This document shows, piece by piece, positions 51,332 through 60,315 of a stretch of DNA of 64,000 nt. The notes below the pieces were generated by a model. That model had not been told where the DNA came from, did no database searches, and saw only the letters and a list, made by a program, of their open reading frames with translations. Numbering within the stretch: position 1 is the first letter of the stretch; each line of letters opens with the position of its first letter. This stretch comes from Rikenellaceae bacterium (GTDB lineage Bacteria; Bacteroidota; Bacteroidia; Bacteroidales; Rikenellaceae), in contig SUZG01000002.1 in the NCBI GenBank assembly GCA_015060015.1, positions 1-64,000 on the forward strand, written 5' to 3'. The position numbers and the translations under genes were made by a program.

Positions 51332-52252
51332 TTACATTCCATCCTCGCGTTGCAGGCGGTCGGCCTCCTCATCCGACACCCACTCCAAAATATTATAGAA
51401 GTGTCCTACGGTGCCGATATTCTCACCTACCTTCTCGACATAGACATGCATCCACAACTCCACAAAACGCTGGCACGAATTGAAATAGGAGTCATAATAT
51501 GGGCTATGCTCCGCCAGAATATGATTATCACCCAAAATCCAGCCCAAAACAGAGGCCTCATCACTCAACACCTGATTGCTATCCATCGTAACAAGCGGAT
51601 GGGCAGGCTCCTCCGGATTGAAGGTGATTGTAACATCGTAACCATCATAGAAAGCATCGTGCAGAATCACGGTATTCTCCTCGGTTGGATGCAACTCGGT
51701 CTTAATAAGGCGTTGATAGCTCGCATTATCGCCCGGATAGTTATAAATCAACAGAGAGGTAACCATGCACCAACCCGTAAAGTTATTGATATCGAACGGA
51801 CAGCTCTTATACATCACCACCTTGGTCATATCGCTACCGGCATAGAGGTCGTTCCACTTCAACTGCTCGGGAATAACCAATCGCAATTTGAAGCCAAGCG
51901 AGTCGGTAGGCTCGATATTATCATAGTGTCCCACAATCTCCACATTAGCCGAAAGTTTGCCGGCAGGGATGGTTACACTATTACTTTTAAGGCTGAAATG
52001 TTTGCCCTCAATGGCATTGCTTCCCGCATCAACAACCTCAACACCCACCGTACGGTCATAGTCGCAGGCTACGGTAGAGGCGATGGGGACATAGAAAGAT
52101 GAGCCATCAGCCAACACCATATTTGTCGATAGCGTATCGGCAAACATCATATATTCGGGGCCATCGTATGTGATGTATTTCTCGCTACACGACATCACGC
52201 ATAGGGACATAGCCACAGATATAAGTGAATAAAATATCTTTTTCATCGTCAT
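51332..52252 (-). CDS. SusE-position lipoprotein (DUF4984/DUF1735-like)
   Basis: A 306-residue lipoprotein (lipobox CVMSC, Cys about 22). The N-terminal domain (about 45-130) is a beta sandwich typical of DUF1735/DUF4843-like SusCD partners: SSFYVPIASTVACDYDRTVGVEVV, then SVTIPAGKLSANVEI (quoted in part). The C-terminal part (about 155-300) is rich in aromatics (NNFTGWCMVTSLLIYNYPG) as in DUF4984 proteins. It lies 6 bp after susD, so is the SusE-like third component. Binding specificity is not predictable. Confidence 0.75.
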   Translation of the reverse strand: MTMKKIFYSLISVAMSLCVMSCSEKYITYDGPEYMMFADTLSTNMVLADGSSFYVPIASTVACDYDRTVGVEVVDAGSNAIEGKHFSLKSNSVTIPAGKLSANVEIVGHYDNIEPTDSLGFKLRLVIPEQLKWNDLYAGSDMTKVVMYKSCPFDINNFTGWCMVTSLLIYNYPGDNASYQRLIKTELHPTEENTVILHDAFYDGYDVTITFNPEEPAHPLVTMDSNQVLSDEASVLGWILGDNHILAEHSPYYDSYFNSCQRFVELWMHVYVEKVGENIGTVGHFYNILEWVSDEEADRLQREDGM

Positions 52253-52258
52253 TACTTT

Positions 52259-53791
52259 TTATTTGTTGCTTTCGTTCGGTTGTACCTGCGAGCCCGGAGC
52301 CTCAATCTCATGCTGCGGGATGGGCCATACGAACAATGGATTGTCAGCCTTTATCTCCAACGAGCTACCCTCGGGCAATGATGAAGTCTGCGGCGTACGC
52401 TTAAAGCCACGACCTCCATTGTAGAGTGTACCCCAACGCTTCAGGTCATTCAGGCGGAAGCCCTCCATATATAGTTCTCGCACGCGTTCATCGGCAATCT
52501 GCTGCAAATAATTATCTGCCGTAAGCGACACCGCACCACCCGTCGCATAGCGGCTCTCACGCAGCGTTGTCAAATCCTTTGATGCCAGGCCATAGTTAGG
52601 TGATGACTGGCGGCAATAAGCCTCGGCACGAATCAGATACTGTTCTGCCAAGCGGAATGGCTTGGGCATAGAGACGTGGTAGATATACTGATTGAGGAAA
52701 TCGCCATTACCATAGTACTTCACGAGCAGAGGCCACGAGAGGGCGTGGTCGTATCCTGTCGGGAACTCCACGAAGAAACTATTATAACGCAAATCGGCAG
52801 CATCGTAGAGTTGCAATACCCACTGTGCCGGCACAAAATCGGGATAATAGTATGTGTAATCGACATTATAATTAAGGAAGACCTGACCCAAAGCACCGCC
52901 ATACGATGTGGTAGTGAAACCGACACGCCACAAAATCTCGGTACCCACATCATACTTCCACATATAGTCATAAAACGTCATACCCGATGAATATAACTGC
53001 TTGGCCGACGAGAGAGAATAGACCTCTTTCATATCAATCACCTTCGACGAATACTCCACAGCCGTAGTCCAATCCTGCATATTCAGAGCAACTCGTGCAC
53101 GCAGGGCATAGACAACACCCAGAGTCATATAGGTTGATGAGTGGCCAACATTCTCCTCGGCAAACAACTCTTCAGCCTTATCCAGATCCTCCAACACGAA
53201 CTCATAAGACTCTTTCAGCGATGCTCTTACAGCCTCCTCCTTTACAGAGTAATGGCGGCGAATAACAACACCCAGCTCATTCTCGGCTGTTGCAGGGTCG
53301 TAAGCCTTGCAGTAACATTTCAACAACTCCGAGTAAGCCAAAGCACGAATAGTATGGACCTCGGCAGTGTATTGCTCCAAGGTCTCGATAGTATCATCAT
53401 CGGTAAGCGATGCCACGACCTTGTCGATGCGTTCCAAATAGAAGTTACAATTGGAGATAACCTGATAAAGCGACGCATAGACCGCCTCAATTTCCGATGT
53501 TGTAGGACGTATATCCCACTGCCAGAACGAGCCGTAGGTATTGGTATTTCCCTCAACGGCATAGACCAAATCGGTCTGAATATCGGGCAGAAGCGTCAAG
53601 TAACCGCTATACAATGCACTACTCTTAAGCAGTGCATAAATACCCGTTACAAACTGCTCTGCATCATTGAATGTCTGCAAAGCCTCGTCCTCGGGGATGG
53701 CAGAACCGGGCAACTTATCCAAGCAGGATGTAATTGTCGCCGCAGCCGCCAGGCTTACAAATAGTATCTTTATATTGCGTAGTATATTCAT
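52259..53791 (-). CDS. SusD/RagB family outer-membrane nutrient-binding lipoprotein
   Basis: A 510-residue surface lipoprotein that forms the lid over the SusC barrel. The lipobox is ITSC (Cys about 23). The N-terminal LPGSAIPEDEALQTFNDAEQFVTGIY, the TPR-like ALRARVALNMQDWTTAVEYSSKVI, and the C-terminal signature ERVRELYMEGFRLNDLKRWG are typical of RagB/SusD (each quoted in part). It lies 6 bp after the SusC gene. Substrate is likely not a glycan judging by the operon, as no glycoside hydrolase is present; this is inference. Confidence 0.95.
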   Translation of the reverse strand: MNILRNIKILFVSLAAAATITSCLDKLPGSAIPEDEALQTFNDAEQFVTGIYALLKSSALYSGYLTLLPDIQTDLVYAVEGNTNTYGSFWQWDIRPTTSEIEAVYASLYQVISNCNFYLERIDKVVASLTDDDTIETLEQYTAEVHTIRALAYSELLKCYCKAYDPATAENELGVVIRRHYSVKEEAVRASLKESYEFVLEDLDKAEELFAEENVGHSSTYMTLGVVYALRARVALNMQDWTTAVEYSSKVIDMKEVYSLSSAKQLYSSGMTFYDYMWKYDVGTEILWRVGFTTTSYGGALGQVFLNYNVDYTYYYPDFVPAQWVLQLYDAADLRYNSFFVEFPTGYDHALSWPLLVKYYGNGDFLNQYIYHVSMPKPFRLAEQYLIRAEAYCRQSSPNYGLASKDLTTLRESRYATGGAVSLTADNYLQQIADERVRELYMEGFRLNDLKRWGTLYNGGRGFKRTPQTSSLPEGSSLEIKADNPLFVWPIPQHEIEAPGSQVQPNESNK

Positions 53792-53797
53792 AGTGCG

Positions 53798-56761
53798 TTA
53801 GAATTTTAAGTCCAGACCGAATGTAAACTGACGAGCCATAGGATATTGTGCCGCATATATGTTGGCACTGCCCTCCGGATCAAGGCCCGAAAAATTAGTA
53901 AAGGTCAATAGATTTTGAGCCTGTGCATAGATTCTGATACCACTGAATACGCGAGTCTTTCGCACCAGATTCTGTGGCAACGAGTAGCTCAACATTACAT
54001 TCTTCAATCGCAAGAATGAAGCATCTTCCAGCAATCGGCTATCAAACTCGGTATATTCGCCGTGGCGAGGGATGTCAGTGACATCACCCGGACTCTTCCA
54101 TCTGTCGAGCAGACGACGCGACTGGTTATACGATGCGAATCGACCATTCGACTCATCGAAGTAGCGGTCGTTGTTAATCATATAGCGGTCAGCCACCCAG
54201 CTGAATTGAGCACTCAACGAAAGGCCCTTCCAGCTCAACGCAGTACCGAAACCGCCCTGCCAGGGAGCAATGTAGCTCTTACCGACCAAGACCTTATCCT
54301 CGTCACGCAACTCGTTGGTGATATTACCCTCCTTATCGTACCACAAGGCATCACCATTGGCGGGGTTTACACCTGCATAGCGGTTGATATAGAACTCTCC
54401 AAGAGGATGACCGACAACCAGCTTGGTATTGGTATTTGATCGTTCATACTCCTTGACACCGTTATACAACTCTACAATCTCGTTGTGGTTATACGACACA
54501 TTGGCATTTACCGACCACAGGAAATTTTCGGTAGCGATAAGCGAGGCATTGAGGTTAAGCTCGGCTCCGACATTTACCATCGTACCCACATTATCCCAAT
54601 AGTAGCCATAGCCCGTTGTTCCATAGGGTGCAGGCACCTCCATAAGCATATCCGAAGTACGCTTGTAGTAGAACTCCAAATCGACATTCAGACGGTTCCA
54701 GAAACCTGTGCGGAATGCAACATTCGTAGTCCAGGGCTTCTCCCAGCCGAGATTCTCGTTACCCGGTTGCATAAGAGCCATACCGGCATTGCCCACATAA
54801 TCGAGGCCGCCACCTACCAAAGACATATGCTCATAGTTGGGGATTGAGGAGTTACCCGACGTACCCGTAGATACGGAGAACTGTGCCGAAGTAAACCAAT
54901 CGGCTACCGAAGTGAAGAAATCTTCGTTACGCACATCCCACATAAAGCCCAATGACCAGAAAGCCGCCCAGCGACGCGACGCACCGAAACGCGATGAAGC
55001 ATCGGCACGAGCCGCAGCCTCAAAGAAGTAGCGATTTTTCAAACTATATTCACCACGTGCGAAGAACGACAGGAAGCCATAGTCGGAGTCGGTTGTATCA
55101 CTCCACGATGTGGCACGCGTACCTGTTGAGATATTTGTCAGCAGGTCATTGTTCTGACCCTCGGTCATAAGGCTGAACGCCTCATAATGGTAATCAACGC
55201 CCTCCTGACCCGCCATAACGGTAAATGAATGGTCGCTACCTGCATCAAACTTATAGGTAATCGTGTTCGTTACGGTCAGGTTGTAGCCATCGGTTGAGGA
55301 ACGCGATGCAGAGCCCTGACCCTGATTGGGTGCATAGCTCGGATACGACACTCCAAAACCTGTTGTATGCGAGTAATCAGCACCAAACTGCGAACGTATC
55401 GTAAGGCCCTCGATGGGCGTAAACTCGGCAAAAATAGTCGAGATAAGCTTGTACTTCTTGTAGTGTACGGGGTTATTTTCAAGCCACTCCAACGGGTTCT
55501 GGCCATTACCCTTCCACGAGCCATCGGCGATAGAAGCCAACGAGCCGTCCTCGCGATAAGGATTCCAGTATGGCATCATAAAACGTGCTGCCGAGATAGG
55601 TGTAACAAGGGTATAAGCACCCTCGTCTGCCTGCTGAATCTTCTGGAAGTTGAGCATCGTGTTACTGCCAATCTTCATCCAATCAGCAGCCTTTCTCTCG
55701 AAGTTGGCACGCAATGAATAGCGTTCGAATGTAGAGCCTACGGCTGTACCGTCCTGACTGTAATAACCACCCGACACATAGTAGTTGCTCTTCTCGTCTG
55801 CACCCGAAGCCGAGAGCTCATAGCTCTGCAACATAGCCGACGAGTTGAATACAACATCCTGCCAATTGACATCAGTCTTGCTCAACAACGGATAGTTCTG
55901 ACCCGTAGTCATACCTATCTCCTTCTCGTAGGCGATACGTTCAGCCGTATTCATCAAGTCCCACTTCTTGTCGTTTGCAATCTGCGAGAATCCGAGCTGC
56001 ATACGATACTCTATATTGGGTCGATCCGATTTACGGCCTCGCTTGGTGGTTATCACGATAACACCATTTGCCGCACGAGCACCATAGATTGATGTTGATG
56101 AGGCATCCTTCAATACCGACAAAGACTCGATATCGGCAGGGGCGATAGTATTAAAATCACTCGCCGAGATAGGTACTCCGTCAAGGATATAGAGCGGGGC
56201 TGTTCCCGAATTGATAGAGTTCGTACCACGAATGGTCATCGTCGCCGATGCACTTGGTTCTCCCGTATTCGACAATACGGTAAGACCCGCCACCTGACCC
56301 TGCAACGCCTGGTCGAAGGCTGCAGTGGGCGTCTTCTCAATCTTCTCGGTCTTGACAGAGGCGACCGAGCCGGCCACAGTACCCTTCTTACGGACACCGT
56401 AGGCAATGACCACCACATCGTCAATGTCCTCACTCTCCATCTGCATCTCAACATTGAACACTACCGATTCACTACCCTCCGGCACGGTATATTCCACCGC
56501 CTGAAATCCGAGGTACGAGAAGGTCAGCACGCTGCCCTCCACAGCCTCAATCGAGTAGGTTCCGTCGATTTGAGATATCACTCCCTGAAAATTATCGGTA
56601 ACGACCGTTACACCAATCAGAGGTTCTTTATCCTCGGCTGATGTAATCGTACCGCTTACGGTCACTTTGCTCTTCTGCTGTGCCTGAACCACAGAAGGCG
56701 TCGTAATGCAAAACACTACGCACAGACCAATCAATAGATATTTAATAATTCCTCTATACAT
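53798..56761 (-). CDS. SusC/RagA family TonB-dependent outer-membrane transporter
   Basis: A 987-residue TonB-dependent transporter. I place the start at ATG 56761 (MYRGIIKYLLIGL), not the track's 56788, since the promoter -7 box lies between them. Signal peptide about 1-27; CarboxypepD_reg-like domain about 33-115 (GTITSAEDKEPLIGVTVV); plug domain with the SusC-type GTVAGSVASVKTEKIEKTP and TIRGTNSINSGTAPLYILDGVP; then a 22-strand barrel ending RQFTFGLDLKF. It exports nothing itself: it imports nutrients using TonB energy with the SusD lid. First gene of the 15-kb operon. Confidence 0.95.
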   Translation of the reverse strand: MYRGIIKYLLIGLCVVFCITTPSVVQAQQKSKVTVSGTITSAEDKEPLIGVTVVTDNFQGVISQIDGTYSIEAVEGSVLTFSYLGFQAVEYTVPEGSESVVFNVEMQMESEDIDDVVVIAYGVRKKGTVAGSVASVKTEKIEKTPTAAFDQALQGQVAGLTVLSNTGEPSASATMTIRGTNSINSGTAPLYILDGVPISASDFNTIAPADIESLSVLKDASSTSIYGARAANGVIVITTKRGRKSDRPNIEYRMQLGFSQIANDKKWDLMNTAERIAYEKEIGMTTGQNYPLLSKTDVNWQDVVFNSSAMLQSYELSASGADEKSNYYVSGGYYSQDGTAVGSTFERYSLRANFERKAADWMKIGSNTMLNFQKIQQADEGAYTLVTPISAARFMMPYWNPYREDGSLASIADGSWKGNGQNPLEWLENNPVHYKKYKLISTIFAEFTPIEGLTIRSQFGADYSHTTGFGVSYPSYAPNQGQGSASRSSTDGYNLTVTNTITYKFDAGSDHSFTVMAGQEGVDYHYEAFSLMTEGQNNDLLTNISTGTRATSWSDTTDSDYGFLSFFARGEYSLKNRYFFEAAARADASSRFGASRRWAAFWSLGFMWDVRNEDFFTSVADWFTSAQFSVSTGTSGNSSIPNYEHMSLVGGGLDYVGNAGMALMQPGNENLGWEKPWTTNVAFRTGFWNRLNVDLEFYYKRTSDMLMEVPAPYGTTGYGYYWDNVGTMVNVGAELNLNASLIATENFLWSVNANVSYNHNEIVELYNGVKEYERSNTNTKLVVGHPLGEFYINRYAGVNPANGDALWYDKEGNITNELRDEDKVLVGKSYIAPWQGGFGTALSWKGLSLSAQFSWVADRYMINNDRYFDESNGRFASYNQSRRLLDRWKSPGDVTDIPRHGEYTEFDSRLLEDASFLRLKNVMLSYSLPQNLVRKTRVFSGIRIYAQAQNLLTFTNFSGLDPEGSANIYAAQYPMARQFTFGLDLKF

Positions 56762-56768
56762 AACACCG

Positions 56769-56799
56769 CAAAGGTAACACATTCTCATACAACAGCCAA
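56769..56799 (-). promoter_or_regulatory. Promoter of the SusCD-LRR-subtilisin operon
   Basis: On the minus strand TTG (56799-56797), 20 nt, TACCTTTG (56776-56769). The ATG of susC follows only 7 nt after the box, so the mRNA would be nearly leaderless. No sigma/anti-sigma or hybrid regulator gene lies next to it. Confidence 0.75.
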
Positions 56800-56965
56800 A
56801 AAATGTAACATTTTTATTCGTTTTTTGCCCTTTTACTTTAATTATATGTGAATATTGGAATTTTTATGCAAGTTTGCTGCATATAGCACACACATATATA
56901 AACACTCAATAGGTGTGGCATATCAGCAATAAATCAACGTACCATCGATAGGTTGTATGAAAAAT

Positions 56966-56996
56966 TTGGAGAGAAATAAAATCGTGCGTATATTTG
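56966..56996 (+). promoter_or_regulatory. Promoter of tRNA-Ala
   Basis: TTG (56966-56968), 20 nt, TATATTTG (56989-56996), 11 nt before the mature tRNA. Confidence 0.75.
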
Positions 56997-57004
56997 CATC
57001 GCAG

Positions 57005-57064
<60 letters not shown>

Positions 57065-57080
<16 letters not shown>

Positions 57081-57475
57081 CAACACTTTCGACAAGCGGT
57101 TGCCCAAAGGCGACCGCTTTGTTGTTTTCGCATAAGAGGGAAATTTATTTACCTAATTTATGCGGAAACGGCAAAGAGCTGATGCCAATCGGCATCTTGG
57201 CGAAAGTGATTGCAAGGGCCCCGCCGGCAAGGCGAAGGAGAGGGCATGCGGTACGAAGCGGCCAGCGAGTATAGCATGGCCAATCCGATATTCTCCACAA
57301 CACTTTCGACAAGCGGTTGCCCAAAGGCGACCGCTTTGTTGTTTTCGCATAAGAGGGAAATTTATTTACCTAATTTATGCGGAAACGGCAAAGAGCTGAT
57401 GCCAATCGGCATCTTGGCGAAAGTGATTACAAGGGCCCCGCCGAGGCGACCGCTTTGTTGTTTTTGCATAAAAGA
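57065..57475 (+). repeat. Tandem RNA-tail repeat array behind tRNA-Ala
   Basis: A block of about 161 bp that begins with the tRNA tail (AATCCGATATTCTCCA) occurs twice, at 57065-57226 and 57282-57444, differing by one substitution and one extra A. Between them lies a 55-bp insert whose right part, GGGCATGCGGTACGAAGCGG..GGCCAATCC (57242-57286), is 42/45 identical to 41063-41107 behind tRNA-Ser. A third, truncated start of the block (AGGCGACCGCTTTGTTGTTT) follows at 57445-57475. Several track ORFs here are artefacts of this repeat. No gene is credible in 57081-57537. Confidence 0.85.
57094..57128 (+). terminator. Terminator of tRNA-Ala (first copy)
   Basis: AAGCGGTTGCC-caaa-GGCGACCGCTT followed by TGTTGTTTT; it is part of the repeated block, so a second copy lies about 217 bp downstream. 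Confidence 0.75.
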
Positions 57476-57537
57476 GATATATGGCACGACAATTGCTTAT
57501 GATAGTGGCAGAATTATTCCAAAAACATCAGTATTAT

Positions 57538-58110
57538 ATGAAAAGAATTCTACTATCACTATCGTTGCTTACACTTTTTTGTGCAACGGGTTGTTCGCAA
57601 CAGGCGCGTTGGAATCACAAACAGAAAGAGGCTATGCGTGAAGCACTGCGTCAGTATCGCGATATGGTCTATCTTGAAGATCTGACCGAACCGGAGTTTG
57701 TAATTTTCACCGATGGTGTCGCCACCGAAATCGAGGAGGTATATCCCGTCTATACGGCATTTATCGAGATGCCCGGCGTGAACGACACGGTGGATATGTT
57801 TGTCGTTACGACTATCGTGGATGAGATAAACACCGACGCACACAATATGCGACATCTGTATCCCTACCGTGAGCTGGTAAGTCAAGGCATTTTGCCCGAC
57901 CGTCTAACCCACAGCGACCAACGAAATTTCTATCGCTGTCTTGCAAAGAAGGTCAATGCAACATTCTCTACAACAGAGCAGTTTATGTCGGCAGTGATTA
58001 TGGCGGACTCGGCCTCAAATGCACAGATTACGAAGATGCAGCAAGAGTGTGCCGCCGACCTGTTTAACTGGGTTATTGAGATTGACGAAGTTGATATTAT
58101 CGAGAACTAA
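57538..58110 (+). CDS. Lipoprotein of unknown function
   Basis: Start taken at ATG 57538 (MKRILLSLSLLTLFCATGC), giving a lipoprotein signal with lipobox ATGC; the track start at 57481 adds 19 residues that look non-coding and derive from the repeat edge. The mature part (about 170 residues) is acidic and largely helical with no family I recognise: segments KQKEAMREALRQYRDMVYLEDL and a closing DLFNWVIEIDEVDII. No partner genes on the same strand. Upstream DNA is the tRNA-Ala repeat array, so the promoter is unclear. Confidence 0.7.
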   Translation: MKRILLSLSLLTLFCATGCSQQARWNHKQKEAMREALRQYRDMVYLEDLTEPEFVIFTDGVATEIEEVYPVYTAFIEMPGVNDTVDMFVVTTIVDEINTDAHNMRHLYPYRELVSQGILPDRLTHSDQRNFYRCLAKKVNATFSTTEQFMSAVIMADSASNAQITKMQQECAADLFNWVIEIDEVDIIEN

Positions 58111-58164
58111 AAGTGTTCTTAACCATAAGCAACAACACCTTATTACTTTTTCCTGACAAAGCAG

Positions 58165-58200
58165 AGGTCGCCATTCATCTAATGAAGGCGACCTCAAATT
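58165..58200. terminator. Hairpin between lipoprotein gene and der
   Basis: GAGGTCGCC-attcatctaatgaa-GGCGACCTC, 9-bp perfect stem, followed by AAATTTTAT; a terminator candidate with a weak T tract, between convergent genes. Confidence 0.6.
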
Positions 58201-58223
58201 TTATCTATCAGCACAACCGACCG

Positions 58224-59528
58224 TTACTTCTGTCGGAAATAGATCTGAATAGGTACTCCCGAAAAATCCCACTGATCGCGAATCTTATTCTCCAAGTAGC
58301 GGCGATAAGACTCCTTGATATACTGCGGCAGATTGACAAAGAACGCAAACTGCGGCGTGGGAGTAGGCAACTGCGTAGCGTACTTGATACGGATATATTT
58401 ACCCTTTGTAGATGCGGGTGGATAATCCTCAATAACGGGAAGGATATAGTCGTTAAGCTCCGATGTAGGGATGCGGCGGCGACGCGAATTATATACGCGG
58501 ATAGCCTGCTGCAACACCTCCAATATACGCTGCTTGTTGATTACAGAGGTAAAGATGATGGGGATATCATTGAACGGAGCCAACTTCTTCTCCAAGAACT
58601 CCTTCCACTCCTTCATCGTATTGCTCTCCTTCTCTATAAGGTCCCACTTATTGACCACGATAACGCAGCCCTTGCGGTTGCGGACAATAAGGTTGTGGAT
58701 ATTCAAGTCCTGCGACTCCAAACCCTGTTGTGCGTCGAGCATCAGGATACATACATCCGAATTCTCAATGGCACGGATAGAACGCATAACAGAGTAGAAC
58801 TCCAAGTCCTCCATCTCTTTGCCCTTCTTACGCATACCGGCTGTATCGACAAGATAGAAATCCATATCATACTTATTGTAACGCGTATGGATCGAGTCGC
58901 GTGTCGTACCGGCAATGCTCGTTACGATGTTACGTTCCTCGCCAAGCAAGGCATTGGTCATTGACGACTTGCCCACATTGGGACGACCCACGATAGTAAT
59001 GCGTGGCAAATCCTCCAACTCCTCGGCTTTGGTATCCTCCGGCAACTGACGCAAAATCTCGTCCATCAAATCGCCCGTTCCGCTACCCGACATTGAAGAT
59101 ATGCAGAAGATATCGCCCAAGCCCAGCGAGTAGAACTCGTGCGACTGATAGATAAGGTCATAATTATCAACCTTGTTGCAGACTACCAGCACCTTCTTGC
59201 CTGAACGACGCAACACATCGGCCATCATCATATCGAGGTCGGTAACACCCGTCTTTACCTCCACCATAAAGAGGATAAGATCGGCCTCCTCGATGGCCAG
59301 CATCACCTGACGACGGATATCATCCTCAAAGATATCATCGGTATTTACGGCGTAACCACCTGTATCAATGATTGAAAACTCCTTACCATTCCAATCGGTC
59401 TTACCGTAATGACGGTCGCGTGTTGTACCGGCTGTTTCATCCACGATGGCCTGACGATGTCCTACCAAGCGGTTGAAAAGAGTCGATTTACCGACATTCG
59501 GGCGACCTACTATTGCTACTAAACTCAT
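58224..59528 (-). CDS. der: Ribosome biogenesis GTPase Der (EngA)
   Basis: Essential 50S assembly GTPase with two tandem G domains and a C-terminal KH-like domain. G domain 1: GRPNVGKST (about 8-16), DTGGY, NKVDN; G domain 2: GRPNVGKSS (about 181-189), DTAGMR, NKWD. The KH domain (about 355-434) ends IQIYFRQK. At 434 residues it has the normal length. It is divergent from the OMP gene at 59671, with overlapping promoter boxes in the spacer. Confidence 0.97.
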   Translation of the reverse strand: MSLVAIVGRPNVGKSTLFNRLVGHRQAIVDETAGTTRDRHYGKTDWNGKEFSIIDTGGYAVNTDDIFEDDIRRQVMLAIEEADLILFMVEVKTGVTDLDMMMADVLRRSGKKVLVVCNKVDNYDLIYQSHEFYSLGLGDIFCISSMSGSGTGDLMDEILRQLPEDTKAEELEDLPRITIVGRPNVGKSSMTNALLGEERNIVTSIAGTTRDSIHTRYNKYDMDFYLVDTAGMRKKGKEMEDLEFYSVMRSIRAIENSDVCILMLDAQQGLESQDLNIHNLIVRNRKGCVIVVNKWDLIEKESNTMKEWKEFLEKKLAPFNDIPIIFTSVINKQRILEVLQQAIRVYNSRRRRIPTSELNDYILPVIEDYPPASTKGKYIRIKYATQLPTPTPQFAFFVNLPQYIKESYRRYLENKIRDQWDFSGVPIQIYFRQK

Positions 59529-59572
59529 ATATTATCGTCTCTATAAAATTTTCAGCGAAATTATTTCCGCCG

Positions 59573-59638
59573 CAAAGATAATATAAATCAAGGAATTCAC
59601 CAAAGCATTTGCTATTTGATAAAAAATGTGTATATTTG
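59573..59638. promoter_or_regulatory. Divergent promoters of der and the OMP gene
   Basis: For der (minus): TTG (59603-59601), 20 nt, TATCTTTG (59580-59573). For the OMP (plus): TTTG (59608-59611), 19 nt, TATATTTG (59631-59638). The two -33 boxes are 4 nt apart, so the promoters face away back-to-back. Confidence 0.65.
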
Positions 59639-59670
59639 AAAAATATAAATTGCGGAGATTTTGTTTTTTT

Positions 59671-60306
59671 ATGCGTAAAAGCCTGTTTTGTAAGATATTG
59701 ATTTGTGTGGCTATGATGACGGCCTTTGCTGCGAAGGCAGAGGCTCAAAACAGTTTTTACTACGACATCGCCAACAGCAATCGCAAAAAATCATCAGCCG
59801 AGATGGGTATATCGCTTGCAGGTGTCTATATGTTCACCTCGCCCGAATCGCCCGATGTTGTACTGAAACCACGCATCGGCATACGAGGAGCTCTTTCGAT
59901 GGCGATATGCTGGCAAAAAAAATACGCACTGCAATTTGATTTGGCCTACCTCTACAACAAAGTGGAGGCAAAGCGTGGCGAAACGGAGTATGACGTAAAG
60001 GCGGGAACTATGGAAATTCCTGTAATGTTCTCCTATCGAGGCATAGGCCCGCTGCGACTGAACGCAGGATTGGTCTTTTCTGTTGTCGGCACAGGCCGCT
60101 ACGATTTGGTCTCGGAACGCATTGAGTTTGGCTCGCTGCGACCCTTGATGGGTTATACGGTTGGTGTGGGTGTAAATCTGACACAACATCTACTCATTGA
60201 GAGCCGTTTTACCGGTGGGTTCAAAAGCACAATGAACTACTTTGAGGGTGCAGAGTTCTACACACGCAGCAGTTGGCTCACACTCGGTATTGGATATATG
60301 TTTTAA
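59671..60306 (+). CDS. Small outer-membrane beta-barrel protein
   Basis: Start taken at ATG 59671 (MRKSLFCKILICVAMMTAF), because the track start at 59626 precedes the -7 box. Signal peptide ends at AEAQ. About 190 mature residues with PorT-like barrel strands (GIGVNL-, GTMEIPVMFSYRG, LIESRFTGGFKST) and a terminal GIGYMF with the typical aromatic end. It is followed after 9 bp by phoH, so it may share a transcript. Function unknown; distantly similar in style to the 11-12 kb OMP pair. Confidence 0.78.
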   Translation: MRKSLFCKILICVAMMTAFAAKAEAQNSFYYDIANSNRKKSSAEMGISLAGVYMFTSPESPDVVLKPRIGIRGALSMAICWQKKYALQFDLAYLYNKVEAKRGETEYDVKAGTMEIPVMFSYRGIGPLRLNAGLVFSVVGTGRYDLVSERIEFGSLRPLMGYTVGVGVNLTQHLLIESRFTGGFKSTMNYFEGAEFYTRSSWLTLGIGYMF

Positions 60307-60315
60307 CAACAAAAT

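Noticed and set aside
51287-52102. 271-residue plus-strand ORF opposite the SusE-position lipoprotein
   Set aside because: No signal, no domain; the opposite frame has lipobox and matches operon spacing.
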